Shown here: positions 42,000 through 50,852 of the stretch, one piece after another | Layout: every line of letters begins with the position of its first letter | How positions within the stretch are numbered: position 1 is the stretch's first letter | Source of the DNA: Embleya hyalina | GTDB lineage: Bacteria; Actinomycetota; Actinomycetes; Streptomycetales; Streptomycetaceae | Assembly (NCBI RefSeq): GCF_003967355.1 | Contig: NZ_BIFH01000025.1 | Coordinates: forward strand, 228,887 to 292,886 | DNA: 64,000 nucleotides | Direction: 5' to 3' | Made by a program: the position numbers and the translations under genes | Notes under the pieces: generated by a model | The model's input: the letters and a program-made list of their open reading frames with translations, nothing else | Told to the model about the DNA's origin: nothing | Databases searched by the model: none

Positions 42000-42938
42000 T
42001 CACAGGCGGGCGGTGGCCTTGGCGACGAGTCGGGGCAACAGGTCGGCCTCCCAGCCGCGTTGGGGGTATCCGTCCGGGGTGGACAGGTGGCCCAGCGGGG
42101 TGATCCGGACGATGAACTCGTCCTTGCGGAACTGCACGCCTCCCTGCGCGCTGTAGCCGGCATCCGCGCCCGCCGACGGCGGCAGCTCCCGGTAGTCGGC
42201 GGGCCGGCGCGAACCGGAGGCGGTGAAGTCCCAGTCGTGGGTCATCTCGGCGCCGGTGGCGATCGACACGATGTCCACGGTCAGGCTGATCGTGCTGTAC
42301 GCGTCGATCACCCGAGGTGTGTCCAGCGTGAGTTTGCAGGTCGTACTGCGCAATGCGGGCCCCTTGCTCTTGAGGAATCCGCGGGCGTCGGCGGTGCCGA
42401 CGACTTCGACGCCGCGCACCTCGGGAAAGACCTCCCGGACGTCGGCGGCGGTGACGATGTCGCACACGTCCGGCCACGTGGTCGGGTCGTCGGGTCGAGC
42501 CGTGAACCTGCCGTCCTTCGCGGGCGCGGGCGGCGCCGAGGGCCGGACGTCGGCGGTGCGCGGCGGCTTCGCGCTCTCCGTCGGCATCCGGCCCGTGGTG
42601 TCGATCGACGGGAAGGGTGGCATCGGCTGTTGCTCCGCGGCCGCGGGTGGTCCCGCTCCGGCGGGATCCTGGAACGTCTTGCGATCGTGTCCGCCGTCCC
42701 CGTCCGCGCCGTTGATCAACAAGGCGGCGACCACGGTCGATACGATGCCCGCCGCGACCAGTGCGCCCCATCCGACCGGACCACCCGCAAACGCGCCGGA
42801 ACGCTCCCGCGCACCGACCTCCCCCGGCCCGACCGGAGGCGGAAAGGGCGCGTACGCCGGAGTGGGCAAAGCCGCGGGAGGCGGCGGGGCGGATCCGGGT
42901 CGAGGCGGGTCGGGTAGGTCACGCTGGGCTTCGGACAC
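42000..42938 (-). CDS. membrane-anchored hypothetical protein
   Basis: This 312-residue protein has a Pro-rich cytoplasmic N-terminus (residues 1 to about 45), one membrane helix (ALVAAGIVSTVVAALLINGA), a Pro/Ala-rich linker and an extracellular domain beginning DVCDIVTAADVREVFPEV. That domain has a likely disulfide between the cysteine of DVCDIV and that of STTCKLTLD. The layout resembles DUF3558-like actinomycete surface proteins, without certainty. The GTG start at 42938 follows CGGGAG. The C-terminal domain looks like a ligand-binding beta sandwich. No neighbour on the same strand lies close enough for an operon. Confidence 0.7.
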   Translation of the reverse strand: MSEAQRDLPDPPRPGSAPPPPAALPTPAYAPFPPPVGPGEVGARERSGAFAGGPVGWGALVAAGIVSTVVAALLINGADGDGGHDRKTFQDPAGAGPPAAAEQQPMPPFPSIDTTGRMPTESAKPPRTADVRPSAPPAPAKDGRFTARPDDPTTWPDVCDIVTAADVREVFPEVRGVEVVGTADARGFLKSKGPALRSTTCKLTLDTPRVIDAYSTISLTVDIVSIATGAEMTHDWDFTASGSRRPADYRELPPSAGADAGYSAQGGVQFRKDEFIVRITPLGHLSTPDGYPQRGWEADLLPRLVAKATARL

Positions 42939-43586
42939 ACTGAACTCCCGGAAATCACGGACTCGTTCGGCGCCGGACGCCGTTCGCCACCCTGTCCGCG
43001 AACGGTCCCGGCCACGGCACGCTAGGCGCCCGGCCCCGCGCTCGGCATCCAACGAGCGCAGGAGAACCGGGTAAACCCTGGCGGTATGCGGGCTCCGTCG
43101 AGGGCGCCGATGCGGGCGCGTTCCTCGTCGGTGCACGTTCGGCTTCCCCGCCTACGTCGGCAGACGCGGCGGAATCGATGTCGCGCCGGCCACCGCGGGC
43201 CGCGACGAACCGGCCGAACTCGGCTCCGAGGCTTGACGGTTGACCCCACCGAAGCGGCGCGTGAAGGCGTACGACGCGGAAAATGCGTTGCCCGACGCCT
43301 GAGGCTCGCCTAGGTTCGCACCGGCCCGAGTCGCTCGGGCCGCACACGATCCGGCAAGACCCGAAGGAGAAGGCCGTTGCTCGTCTGAGGCAGGAGACCC
43401 GCACCGCACTCGGGCAACCGTGTCGCGGAGGCGCGCGATCTCGACCTCGGCACGGAGCCGCCTTCCCGGTCCTCGGGACCGCCTGACCCCAGGCGTTGCC
43501 GCCCTCCCCCTCCATCGGTCGACGCACCGCGCGCCCGCGGGTCTCCAGACGCCGCCCTGTACGCAAGCACCCTGGAGGCATCCACC
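42939..43586. other. 648-base intergenic region, long leader of ABC-F gene
   Basis: No supported gene was found. A minus-strand stretch near 43030-43140 (CTDEERARIGALDGARIPPG) looks weakly coding and may be a relic. The right half probably forms the leader of the ABC-F gene and holds the hairpin at 43322-43342. At 43354-43380 a purine-rich site is followed by a possible four-codon ORF. Confidence 0.35.
43322..43342 (+). promoter_or_regulatory. leader hairpin upstream of ABC-F gene
   Basis: CGGCCCGAG-TCG-CTCGGGCCG is a perfect nine-pair hairpin with a three-base loop, 245 bases before the ABC-F start. Antibiotic-resistance ABC-F genes are often controlled by leader attenuation, so it is a candidate element, but it could also be a terminator for something upstream. 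Confidence 0.4.
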
Positions 43587-45197
43587 ATGTCAACCCTCCC
43601 CGTGTCCATCGTCTGCACCGACCTCGGTTTCGCGTGGCCGGACGGCGGCCCCCTCTTCGACGACTTCCAGATGGCCGTGGGCCCGGGCCGCACCGGCCTC
43701 GTGGGCCTGAACGGCGCCGGGAAGTCCACGCTGCTGCGTCTGATGGCGGGCGACCTCGCGCCCACCCGCGGCTCGGTGCGGGTCACCGGTGAACTCGGCT
43801 ACCTGCCACAGGACCTCACGCTCGACACGACCGCCCGGGTGGACTCGGTGCTCGGCATCGCGGCGCGACGGGCGGCCCTGCACGCGGTCGAGGCGGGCGA
43901 GGTCGACGAGGCGCACTTCGCGGCAATCGGCGACGACTGGGACGTCGAGGAGCGCGCGATCGCGACGCTCGACCGCCTGGGCCTCGCGCACCTCGACCTG
44001 GACCGCACCACGGGCGAACTCTCCGGCGGGGAGTCCGTGATGCTGGCTCTCGCGGGCCGGTTGTTGCGCCGCCCGGACGTGCTGCTGCTCGACGAGCCGA
44101 CCAACAACCTCGACCTCGAGGCGCGCGAACGCCTGTACGACGTGGTCGAGGCGTGGCCCGGCGTCCTGGTCGTGGTCAGCCACGACCGCGGCCTGTTGGA
44201 GCTGGTGGACCGGGTGGCCGATCTCCGGGACGGCGAAGTGCGCTGGTACGGCGGCACGTTCAGCGCGTACGAGAACTCGCTGGAGGTGGGGCAGGAGGCG
44301 GCCGAGCGCATGGTGCGGGCGGCCGAGTCCGACGTACGCCGCCAGAAGCGCGAGCTGACCGCGGCGCACCACAAGCTGGCCCGTCGCAAGCGCTACGGCC
44401 AGAAGATGTGGGACAACAAGCGCGAGCCGAAGGTCGTCATGGCCCAGCGCAAACGTTCGGCGCAGGTCGCGGCGGGCAAGCAGCGCACGATGCACGGCGA
44501 GCGCCTGGCCGACGCGCGCGAGCGTCTGACCGAGGCGGAGCGGGCGGTACGCGACGACGACGTGATCCGTGTCGACCTGCCGCTGACCGAGGTGCCGGAG
44601 GGCCGCCAGGTCGTGGCGCTGCCGGGCGTCGGGCTTCGGTTCGGGCCGCGCGTGCGGCTCGACGTACGCGGGCCCGAGCGCATCGCGCTGCTCGGCCGCA
44701 ACGGTTCGGGCAAGACGACGCTGCTGCGGACCATCGCGGGGCTGACCGAGCCGCGCACCGGCGAGGTGCGGCGGGAGGTGCCGATGCGCTGCCTGCCGCA
44801 GCGCCTGGACCTGTTGTTCGACGACCTGACCGTGGTGGAGAACGTCGGCCGTTTCGCGCCGGGTGCGAGCGACAACGAGATCCGCGCGCGGCTGGCCCGG
44901 TTCCTCTTCCGGGGCAGTCGGGCCGACCAGCGGGCGGACTCGTTGTCGGGCGGCGAGCGGTTCCGGGCCACGCTGGCGGCGCTGCTGCTGGCCGAGCCCG
45001 CGCCGCGGTTGCTGATGCTCGACGAGCCGACGAACAACCTCGACATGGCGAGCGTGCGGCAGTTGACGACCGCGCTGGAGTCGTACCGGGGTGCGCTGAT
45101 CGTGGCGAGCCACGACGTGTCGTTCCTGCGCGGGCTCGGCATCACGCGGTGGCTGAACCTCGACGAGCGGGGGCTGACGGCGGTGGATCCGCGGTAG
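43587..45197 (+). CDS. ABC-F family ATPase (ribosome-protection type)
   Basis: This 536-residue protein has two ATPase domains and no membrane segment. Domain 1 has Walker A VGLNGAGKST, signature LSGGESVML and Walker B LLLDEPTNNLD. Domain 2 has LLGRNGSGKTT, LSGGERFRA and LMLDEPTNNLD. The interdomain linker around residues 240-320 is rich in Lys and Arg (RRQKRELTAAHHKLARRKRY), as in ABC-F proteins that bind the ribosomal E site. Members either confer resistance to ribosome-targeting antibiotics or act as translation factors. The ATG has a GGAGG site. It is preceded by a long leader and followed by a hairpin. Confidence 0.9.
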   Translation: MSTLPVSIVCTDLGFAWPDGGPLFDDFQMAVGPGRTGLVGLNGAGKSTLLRLMAGDLAPTRGSVRVTGELGYLPQDLTLDTTARVDSVLGIAARRAALHAVEAGEVDEAHFAAIGDDWDVEERAIATLDRLGLAHLDLDRTTGELSGGESVMLALAGRLLRRPDVLLLDEPTNNLDLEARERLYDVVEAWPGVLVVVSHDRGLLELVDRVADLRDGEVRWYGGTFSAYENSLEVGQEAAERMVRAAESDVRRQKRELTAAHHKLARRKRYGQKMWDNKREPKVVMAQRKRSAQVAAGKQRTMHGERLADARERLTEAERAVRDDDVIRVDLPLTEVPEGRQVVALPGVGLRFGPRVRLDVRGPERIALLGRNGSGKTTLLRTIAGLTEPRTGEVRREVPMRCLPQRLDLLFDDLTVVENVGRFAPGASDNEIRARLARFLFRGSRADQRADSLSGGERFRATLAALLLAEPAPRLLMLDEPTNNLDMASVRQLTTALESYRGALIVASHDVSFLRGLGITRWLNLDERGLTAVDPR

Positions 45198-45210
45198 TGC
45201 GGGCGTGACG

Positions 45211-45228
45211 CGCGCCGTCGTCGGCGCG
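45211..45228 (+). terminator. hairpin after ABC-F gene
   Basis: CGCGCCG-TCGT-CGGCGCG forms a seven-pair hairpin 13 bases after the stop codon. The following 300 bases up to the TetR gene show no gene. Confidence 0.5.
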
Positions 45229-45529
45229 TCCGCGGGTGGGCCGCCCAGGACCGGCAGGACCGATGCGGCCCCGGCAGGATCGCCGCGCCCGGCGGGGCGG
45301 GTGCCGACGGCCGTGGGTTCGGGGCCGCATCCGCCGTGGCGCTCGGCGAACCACGCGCCGTCGGGATCGTCAAACGCCCGAACGGCACCGCATGTGCTCG
45401 TCCCGCCCACGCCGGGCGCGCTCCCCTAGGGTTGGCCGTGCGTCCGATTCCCGGACGTGCGTCCGCGTCGGCGGGCGGCGGGCAGGATCGTCCGGGTACG
45501 CGGGCGGATCCGCACACGAGGAGTCGGGG

Positions 45530-46144
45530 ATGGCAGGGCGTCAGCAGGAGATCTCGGAGGAGACGCGCAGGCGTCTGGTGGAGGCCGCGTTCGAACTCGC
45601 GGCGGACGGCGGCGCCGCGGCCGCGTCGATCCAGGCGGTGGCGACCCGGTCGGGGATCAGTCGGGGTTCGGTGGCCTGGCACTTCGGGTCGAAGGACGGC
45701 CTGCTGGTGGCCGTGGTCGAGGAAGCGTTCCGGCGCGGCACCGAGTTCCTCCGGGCCCGGCTCGCCGAGGCGCCGCCCGGAGCCGGCGCGCTCGCGGCGG
45801 CGAACTTCGCGTTGATGTCGCGGCCCGAGGCACGGATCTACGCCACGCTGCTGCTGGAGGCGGTGAGCCGGGAGTCGGTGGTGGGGCGGGCGTACGCCGC
45901 GCAGTACGTCGCGCTGCGCCGGATGTACGCGGACTACCTGCGCGAGGTCGCCCCGTCCTCGGGCGACGTCCTGGATCCGGACGCGGTGGCGGTGGCCATG
46001 CTCGGCAGCAGTCTGGGCATCAACCTCCAGCACCGCCTGGACCCGGACGCGGTCGATCGGCCCGCGGCCGTCGGGGCGATGGAGACGATCTACGCCCGCG
46101 CGCTGCCCCCCGCCGACCGGGAAGGGCCCACCGACCGGAAGTGA
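45530..46144 (+). CDS. TetR-family regulator of the catabolic operon
   Basis: This 204-residue regulator has the TetR helix-turn-helix (RLVEAAFELAADGGAAAASI, then QAVATRSGISRGSVAWHFGS). The C-terminal domain is helical and unassigned. The ATG has an ACGAGGAGT site. It lies 99 bases upstream of a four-gene catabolic operon on the same strand. The intervening DNA holds an inverted repeat over a TATTAT sequence, so it is likely to repress that operon and respond to one of its acyl-CoA or acid intermediates. Confidence 0.85.
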   Translation: MAGRQQEISEETRRRLVEAAFELAADGGAAAASIQAVATRSGISRGSVAWHFGSKDGLLVAVVEEAFRRGTEFLRARLAEAPPGAGALAAANFALMSRPEARIYATLLLEAVSRESVVGRAYAAQYVALRRMYADYLREVAPSSGDVLDPDAVAVAMLGSSLGINLQHRLDPDAVDRPAAVGAMETIYARALPPADREGPTDRK

Positions 46145-46198
46145 CCACGAACAATAACCGAATGATCACCTGCTGTCCGACACTTGCTGTGTTGAGCG

Positions 46199-46222
46199 TC
46201 CAATATTATGTTGGAGGTCCAA
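46199..46222 (+). promoter_or_regulatory. inverted repeats in the catabolic operon promoter
   Basis: TCCAA-TATTATG-TTGGA at 46199-46215, followed by GG and a second TCCAA at 46218-46222, gives overlapping inverted and direct repeats around a TATTAT that could be the -10 box. It is a candidate binding site for the TetR encoded just upstream. Confidence 0.55.
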
Positions 46223-46243
46223 CGAGAGGCAGGTGATCGTGCC

Positions 46244-47035
46244 ATGCAGTTGATCGACCTCACCCGGACCCTGGATCCCGCCGACCGCGAACGGCTCCCC
46301 GAGGAACTGCGCGCGCTGGCCGGGGTGGTGGCCCCGCAGGTGACATACGCACACCCGACCGGCGACGGCCGGCAGGAATTCGCCCGCGCCATGGGATGCG
46401 GCGTCGAGGACCTGCCGGACGGCGAGGGCTGGGGCTCGGAGACGCTCGACGGCTTCAGCTCGCACCTGGGCACGCACGTCGACGCGCCGCTGCACTACGG
46501 ATCCACGTGCGAGGGCCGCCCGGCACGCACCATCACCGACATCGCCGTGGACGAACTGTGGTGCGAGGCGATCGTCCTCGACCTGCGCGGTCGCTGCCGG
46601 CCGGACACCGCGATCGAGGTCGCGGCGCTCCGCGACGCCATCGAGGACACCGCGGCCGAGGTTCCCGCGGGCGGCGCCGTGCTCCTGCGCACCGGGCAGG
46701 AGGGATTCGGACCCGGGGACCCGGAGTTCTTCCGATACCCGGGGATGAGCCGCGAGGGCACCCTGTTCCTGGCCGACCGGGGCGCCAAGGTGCTCGGCAC
46801 CGACGCCGCCGGCTGGGATCTGCCGTTCGGCGTGATGGCGCGCGCCTTCCGCGAGGGCCGCGACAACGCCGTCCTGTGGGACGGACACCGCGCCGGCCGC
46901 GAGCGCGAGGTCTTCATCGTCCAGCAACTCGCCAACCTGGCCGCCCTTCCGCCCGCCGGGTTCAAGGTGGCGTTCTTCCCGCTGAAGCTGGCCCGGGCCA
47001 GCGCCGCCCCCGCCCGCGTCGTCGCGTTCGTGTGA
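46244..47035 (+). CDS. cyclase family protein (kynurenine formamidase-like fold)
   Basis: This 263-residue metal-dependent hydrolase of the cyclase/KynB superfamily has the metal and catalytic motif SSHLGTHVDAPLHYG. It also has VLLRTGQEGFGPGDPEFFRY and GTDAAGWD, which are typical of the family. Members hydrolyse N-formylkynurenine, isatin or ring amides and lactones, and some act in degradative CoA pathways. The ATG at 46244 follows AGGCAGGTGAT. It is the first gene of the TetR-linked operon with FAH-like, thiolase and acyl-CoA ligase genes, so ring or C-C cleavage of an acid is likely. The substrate is unknown. Confidence 0.85.
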   Translation: MQLIDLTRTLDPADRERLPEELRALAGVVAPQVTYAHPTGDGRQEFARAMGCGVEDLPDGEGWGSETLDGFSSHLGTHVDAPLHYGSTCEGRPARTITDIAVDELWCEAIVLDLRGRCRPDTAIEVAALRDAIEDTAAEVPAGGAVLLRTGQEGFGPGDPEFFRYPGMSREGTLFLADRGAKVLGTDAAGWDLPFGVMARAFREGRDNAVLWDGHRAGREREVFIVQQLANLAALPPAGFKVAFFPLKLARASAAPARVVAFV

Positions 47036-47061
47036 CCCGACCCCTTCACCAGGAGGACCCT

Positions 47062-48000
47062 GTGAAACTTGCCACCGTCGGGTACGACGCGAGCGACCAC
47101 GCCGCCGTCGTGATGGAGCACGAGCAACGCCTCGTCCTGCTCGACCGCGCCGCCGGCTACGCCCTGCCCCGGGAGAGCCGCCCGCTCCTGGCCTCGATGT
47201 CGGACATCATCGAGGGCGGCGACCGCGCCCGGGAGGCCATCGACCGCGTCCTCGCCGACCCGCCCGAGGCGGCCGTCGTCGACACGACCGACGTACAGTG
47301 GCGGTCGCCGCTTCCGAACCCGCCACAGATCCGCGACTTCGGCGGCTTCATGGACCACTTCCGCAACGCCCGCGCCCGCATGCAGGGCGTGCCCGCGCAC
47401 AGCGTCGAACTGCCCCGGGTGCAACTCGAGCGCCCGCTGTACTACATCGCCAACCGGCTCGCGCTCGCCGGTCACGAGACCGACGTGCACTGGCCCGCCT
47501 ACTCGACGGTGCGCGACTACGAACTGGAGTTCGCCTGCGTCCTCGGTCGCGGCGGCACCGACATCCCCCGGGAGCGGGCCGCCGAACACATCTTCGGCTA
47601 CACGATCTTCAACGACTTCACCGCCCGCGACACCCAGATGGAGGAGATGGCCACGGGGCTCGGCCTGAGCAAGTGCAAGGACTTCACCGACGCGAACGTG
47701 CTCGGCCCCTGGATCGTCACCGCGGACGAACTGACCGACCCGTACCGGCTGTCCATGGTGGCCCGGATCAACGGCACCGAGGTCAGCCGGGGCACCAGCG
47801 CCGACATGGACCACACCTTCGCCGACATGATCGCCTTCGCCTCCACGGCCACCCGGCTGTACCCGGGCGAGGTCCTGTGCTCCGGCACCGTGCCCACCGG
47901 CTGCGGGGTCGAGCACGGCCGATTCCTGGAACCGGGTGACACCGTCGAGTTGGAGGTCTCCGGCATCGGCGTCCTGCGCAACACGGTGGTGACCGCGTGA
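47062..48000 (+). CDS. fumarylacetoacetate hydrolase family protein
   Basis: This 312-residue FAH-superfamily enzyme carries the metal-binding acidic residues in DYELEFACVLGRGG and FNDFTARDTQMEEM, then SKCKDFTDANVLGPWIV and FADMIAFASTATRLYPGEVL. The end is GRFLEPGDTVELEVSGIGVL. FAH-fold enzymes split C-C bonds of acylpyruvates or act as hydratases or isomerases in aromatic degradation. The GTG start has AGGAGGACC at ideal spacing. It lies 26 bases after the cyclase gene and overlaps the thiolase gene by GTGA. Confidence 0.88.
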   Translation: MKLATVGYDASDHAAVVMEHEQRLVLLDRAAGYALPRESRPLLASMSDIIEGGDRAREAIDRVLADPPEAAVVDTTDVQWRSPLPNPPQIRDFGGFMDHFRNARARMQGVPAHSVELPRVQLERPLYYIANRLALAGHETDVHWPAYSTVRDYELEFACVLGRGGTDIPRERAAEHIFGYTIFNDFTARDTQMEEMATGLGLSKCKDFTDANVLGPWIVTADELTDPYRLSMVARINGTEVSRGTSADMDHTFADMIAFASTATRLYPGEVLCSGTVPTGCGVEHGRFLEPGDTVELEVSGIGVLRNTVVTA

Positions 48001-49262
48001 ACGCCTCCGCCGGCACCGACGACGTGGTGATCACGGGAGTCGGCTGCACCCCCTTCGGCCGGCACACCGACCGCACCGCCGCCGACCTCGCCGGATCCGC
48101 CGTCGCCGACGCGCTGAGCGACGCACACGTCCGACCCCACGAGATCGGCGCCGTGTTCTACGCCAACGTCAGCCAAAAGGCCCTCGAGGGACAGCACATG
48201 ATCCCCGGCCAGACGGCGCTGCGCCCGCGCGGACTCGGGCACGCCCCGGTGGTCAACGTCGAGAACGCCTGCGCGGGCGGAGCCACCGCCCTGTGGCTGG
48301 CCGTCGCGCACGTACGCGCCGGCATGTCCGATGCCGCCCTGGCCGTCGGCGTCGACAAGCTCGTGTGCGCGGACACCGCCCTCGGGCTGGCCGTCTTCGA
48401 CGGGGCCCTGGACGTGCACCGCCGCGAGGAGACACTCGCCGGCCTGCGCGCCCTCTCCGAGGGAGACGTGCCGCAGGGCACGCAAGCGCATCCCGGCGAC
48501 GGCCGGCGGTCGGTGTTCATGGACATCTACGCCTCGCTGGCCCGCGCGCACATGCACCGCTTCGGCACCACCCGCCACCAGCTGGCCACCGTCGCCGCCA
48601 AGAACCACGCACACTCCGTGCACAACCCGCGCGCACACTTCCGCAGGCCCTTCACGCCCGAACAGATCCTCGCCGCACGCAAAGTGGCCCACCCGCTCAC
48701 CGTGCCCATGTGCTCACCCGTCAGCGACGGAGCCGCCGCCGTCGTGGTCATGCGCGCCCACACCGCCCGCACCCGCCCCGGACACCCACGAGCCGTCCGC
48801 GTCCTCGCCAACACCCTCGTCTCCGGAAGCGACCGCCCCGCCGACCGCCCGGAACTGCACATCGGCCGCCGCGCGGCGCTCGCCGCGTACGAACAGGCCG
48901 GACTGGCACCCGCGGACGTCGACGTCGCCGAAGTCCACGACGCCACCGCGTTCGGCGAGATCCAACAGATCGAGAACCTCGGCTTCTGCGCCATCGGCGA
49001 GGGCGGCCCCTGGTCGCTGACCGGCGCCGGCGGCCTGGGCGGACACCTGCCCGTCAACCCGTCCGGCGGCCTGGAATCACGCGGACACCCGGTGTCGGCC
49101 ACCGGCCTCGCGCAGATCTTCGAACTGGTCACCCAACTGCGCGGTGAAGCCGGCGCCCGGCAGGTCCCCGGCGCGCGAATCGCCGTCGCGGAGAACGGCG
49201 GCGGACTCTACGGCATCGAGGAAGCCGTCGCGGCCGTCACCATCCTGGGAGGCACCCGATGA
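47997..49262 (+). CDS. thiolase family protein (SCP-x/acetyl-CoA acetyltransferase type)
   Basis: This is a 421-residue thiolase-fold enzyme. The nucleophilic cysteine is in VVNVENACAGGATAL. Further active-site blocks are VAEVHDATAFGE and the final NPSGGLESRGHPVSATGLAQ, with its histidine in the GHP motif. The SCP-x-like group cleaves 3-oxoacyl-CoA chains, or serves in sterol and aromatic side-chain degradation. It overlaps both neighbours (GTGA at each end), so it is tightly coupled to the FAH-like and ligase proteins. Confidence 0.88.
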   Translation: MNASAGTDDVVITGVGCTPFGRHTDRTAADLAGSAVADALSDAHVRPHEIGAVFYANVSQKALEGQHMIPGQTALRPRGLGHAPVVNVENACAGGATALWLAVAHVRAGMSDAALAVGVDKLVCADTALGLAVFDGALDVHRREETLAGLRALSEGDVPQGTQAHPGDGRRSVFMDIYASLARAHMHRFGTTRHQLATVAAKNHAHSVHNPRAHFRRPFTPEQILAARKVAHPLTVPMCSPVSDGAAAVVVMRAHTARTRPGHPRAVRVLANTLVSGSDRPADRPELHIGRRAALAAYEQAGLAPADVDVAEVHDATAFGEIQQIENLGFCAIGEGGPWSLTGAGGLGGHLPVNPSGGLESRGHPVSATGLAQIFELVTQLRGEAGARQVPGARIAVAENGGGLYGIEEAVAAVTILGGTR

Positions 49263-50791
49263 CCACCAGCGCACCCCACGCCCCCGACCCCGTGCACCAC
49301 GACGGCGGCTACGCCCGACTGATCCTGTCCGCCCTGCGCCGCCGACCCGACCGCGAGGCGTTCCGCTGGACCGAGGACGGCCGGTCGCACACGCTCACCT
49401 ATGGCGCCACCGCGGAGCGCATCGAACGCATCGCCGCCGTGCTGGGACGGCACGGACCCGCTCCCGAGCGCGCGCTGGCCCTGCTCACCGGGCCCCGCCC
49501 CGAGGCGTTCACGATCATGGCCGCCGCGTGCCTGGCGGGTGTCCGGTTCACCGCGCTGCACCCGCTCGGGAGCCGGGAGAACGACGCCTACGTGCTTCGC
49601 GACAGCGGCGCCGACCTGCTCGTCGTCGACGACACCCGGTTCGCCGACCGCGCCGCCGCGGCCCGCGCCGCCGCCACGAGGGTCGTGACCCTGTCCGAAC
49701 TCGCCGACCTGGCCGAGGACATCGACACCACCCCCGCCGCCGGGGACCGGCGCGGCCCGGCCGACTACCTCTTCTACACCGGTGGAACCACCGGCGAACC
49801 CAAGGGTGTCGTCCTCGGCGACCGCTCGCTCACCGCCAATGCCTGGGCCGGCACCACCTGGGCCTGGCCCGAACGGACCACCTTCCTCGTCACCACCCCC
49901 ATGTCGCACGCCGCAGGACTGCTGATCGCCCCGGGACTGCTGCGCGGCGCGACCTTCGTGATCCATCCCGGGTTCGACCCGGACCGGGTCCTGGACGCGG
50001 TCGAACACGACGGCGTCAACGCCACGTTCGTGGTGCCCACCATGCTCTACACCCTCCTCGACCACCCCCGCACCCCCACCGCCGACCTGTCCGCGCTGGC
50101 CTGGATCCTCTACGGCGCCGCACCCACCAGCCCCGCCCGGCTGATCCAGGCGCGGCAACGGTTCGGCCCCGTCCTCAGCCAGCACTACGGCCAGGCCGAG
50201 GCCCCCAACGCGCTGACCGTCCTGGACCCGGACGAGCACCACGACGACCCCGCGGTCCTCGTCTCCTGCGGACGCCCCGTCCCGGGATGCGAGATCCGAC
50301 TGCTCGACCACGACGGCAACCCCGTCCCCGTCGGCGAACCGGGCGAGGTCTGCGTGCGCGGCCCGCTCGTCATGGACGGCTACTGGAACAAACCCGACCA
50401 GACGCGCGCGGCGCTGCGCGACGGCTGGCTGCACACCGGCGACATCGCCCGAGCCGACGCCTCGGGCCGGCTGACCATCGTCGACCGGATCAAGGACGTC
50501 GTCATCACCGGCGGATTCAACGTCTACCCGCGCGAGGTCGAGGACGTCCTGTCCGACCACCCGGCCGTCGCGCACTGCGCCGTCTACGGAGAACCCGACC
50601 CGCACTGGGGCGAGGCGGTCGTCGCCGCCGTCGTGCTGCACGACGGCCACGACGTGTCGCCCGACGAACTCGCCGACCACGTACGACGGACCAAGGGCGG
50701 CGTCTGGACCCCCAAACACATCAGCGTGCACGAGACGTTGCCCCTCACCGCGCTCGGCAAGGTCGACAAGAAGGCACTGCGCACCCGGTGA
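49259..50791 (+). CDS. AMP-dependent acyl-CoA synthetase/ligase
   Basis: This is a 510-residue ANL-superfamily ligase. The phosphate loop reads YTGGTTGEPKGVVLG. The adenine region is ILYGAAPTS, followed by SQHYGQAEAPN. The hinge and C-terminal domain have GWLHTGDIARADASGRLTIV and DRIKDVVITGGFNVYPREVE. The catalytic lysine lies near the end in LTALGKVDKKALR. It would activate the acid substrate of the operon as its CoA ester before thiolase action. It is the last gene of the operon, followed by a hairpin and a convergent gene. Confidence 0.9.
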   Translation: MTTSAPHAPDPVHHDGGYARLILSALRRRPDREAFRWTEDGRSHTLTYGATAERIERIAAVLGRHGPAPERALALLTGPRPEAFTIMAAACLAGVRFTALHPLGSRENDAYVLRDSGADLLVVDDTRFADRAAAARAAATRVVTLSELADLAEDIDTTPAAGDRRGPADYLFYTGGTTGEPKGVVLGDRSLTANAWAGTTWAWPERTTFLVTTPMSHAAGLLIAPGLLRGATFVIHPGFDPDRVLDAVEHDGVNATFVVPTMLYTLLDHPRTPTADLSALAWILYGAAPTSPARLIQARQRFGPVLSQHYGQAEAPNALTVLDPDEHHDDPAVLVSCGRPVPGCEIRLLDHDGNPVPVGEPGEVCVRGPLVMDGYWNKPDQTRAALRDGWLHTGDIARADASGRLTIVDRIKDVVITGGFNVYPREVEDVLSDHPAVAHCAVYGEPDPHWGEAVVAAVVLHDGHDVSPDELADHVRRTKGGVWTPKHISVHETLPLTALGKVDKKALRTR

Positions 50792-50824
50792 CCACCTCGC
50801 GGGCCGGGACCCCGCCGGGGTGGT
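50791..50824. terminator. hairpin between convergent genes
   Basis: ACCACC at 50791-50796 pairs with GGTGGT at 50819-50824, and the GC-rich interior can extend the stem. It lies between the ligase stop and the stop of the convergent hydrolase gene. Confidence 0.45.
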
Positions 50825-50852
50825 GGATCATGGCCCGGGGCGTCGGCGGGCC

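Noticed and set aside
43496..43792. 98-codon frame overlapping the start of the ABC-F gene
   Set aside because: It is an out-of-frame shadow of the ABC-F N-terminus with no independent signal.
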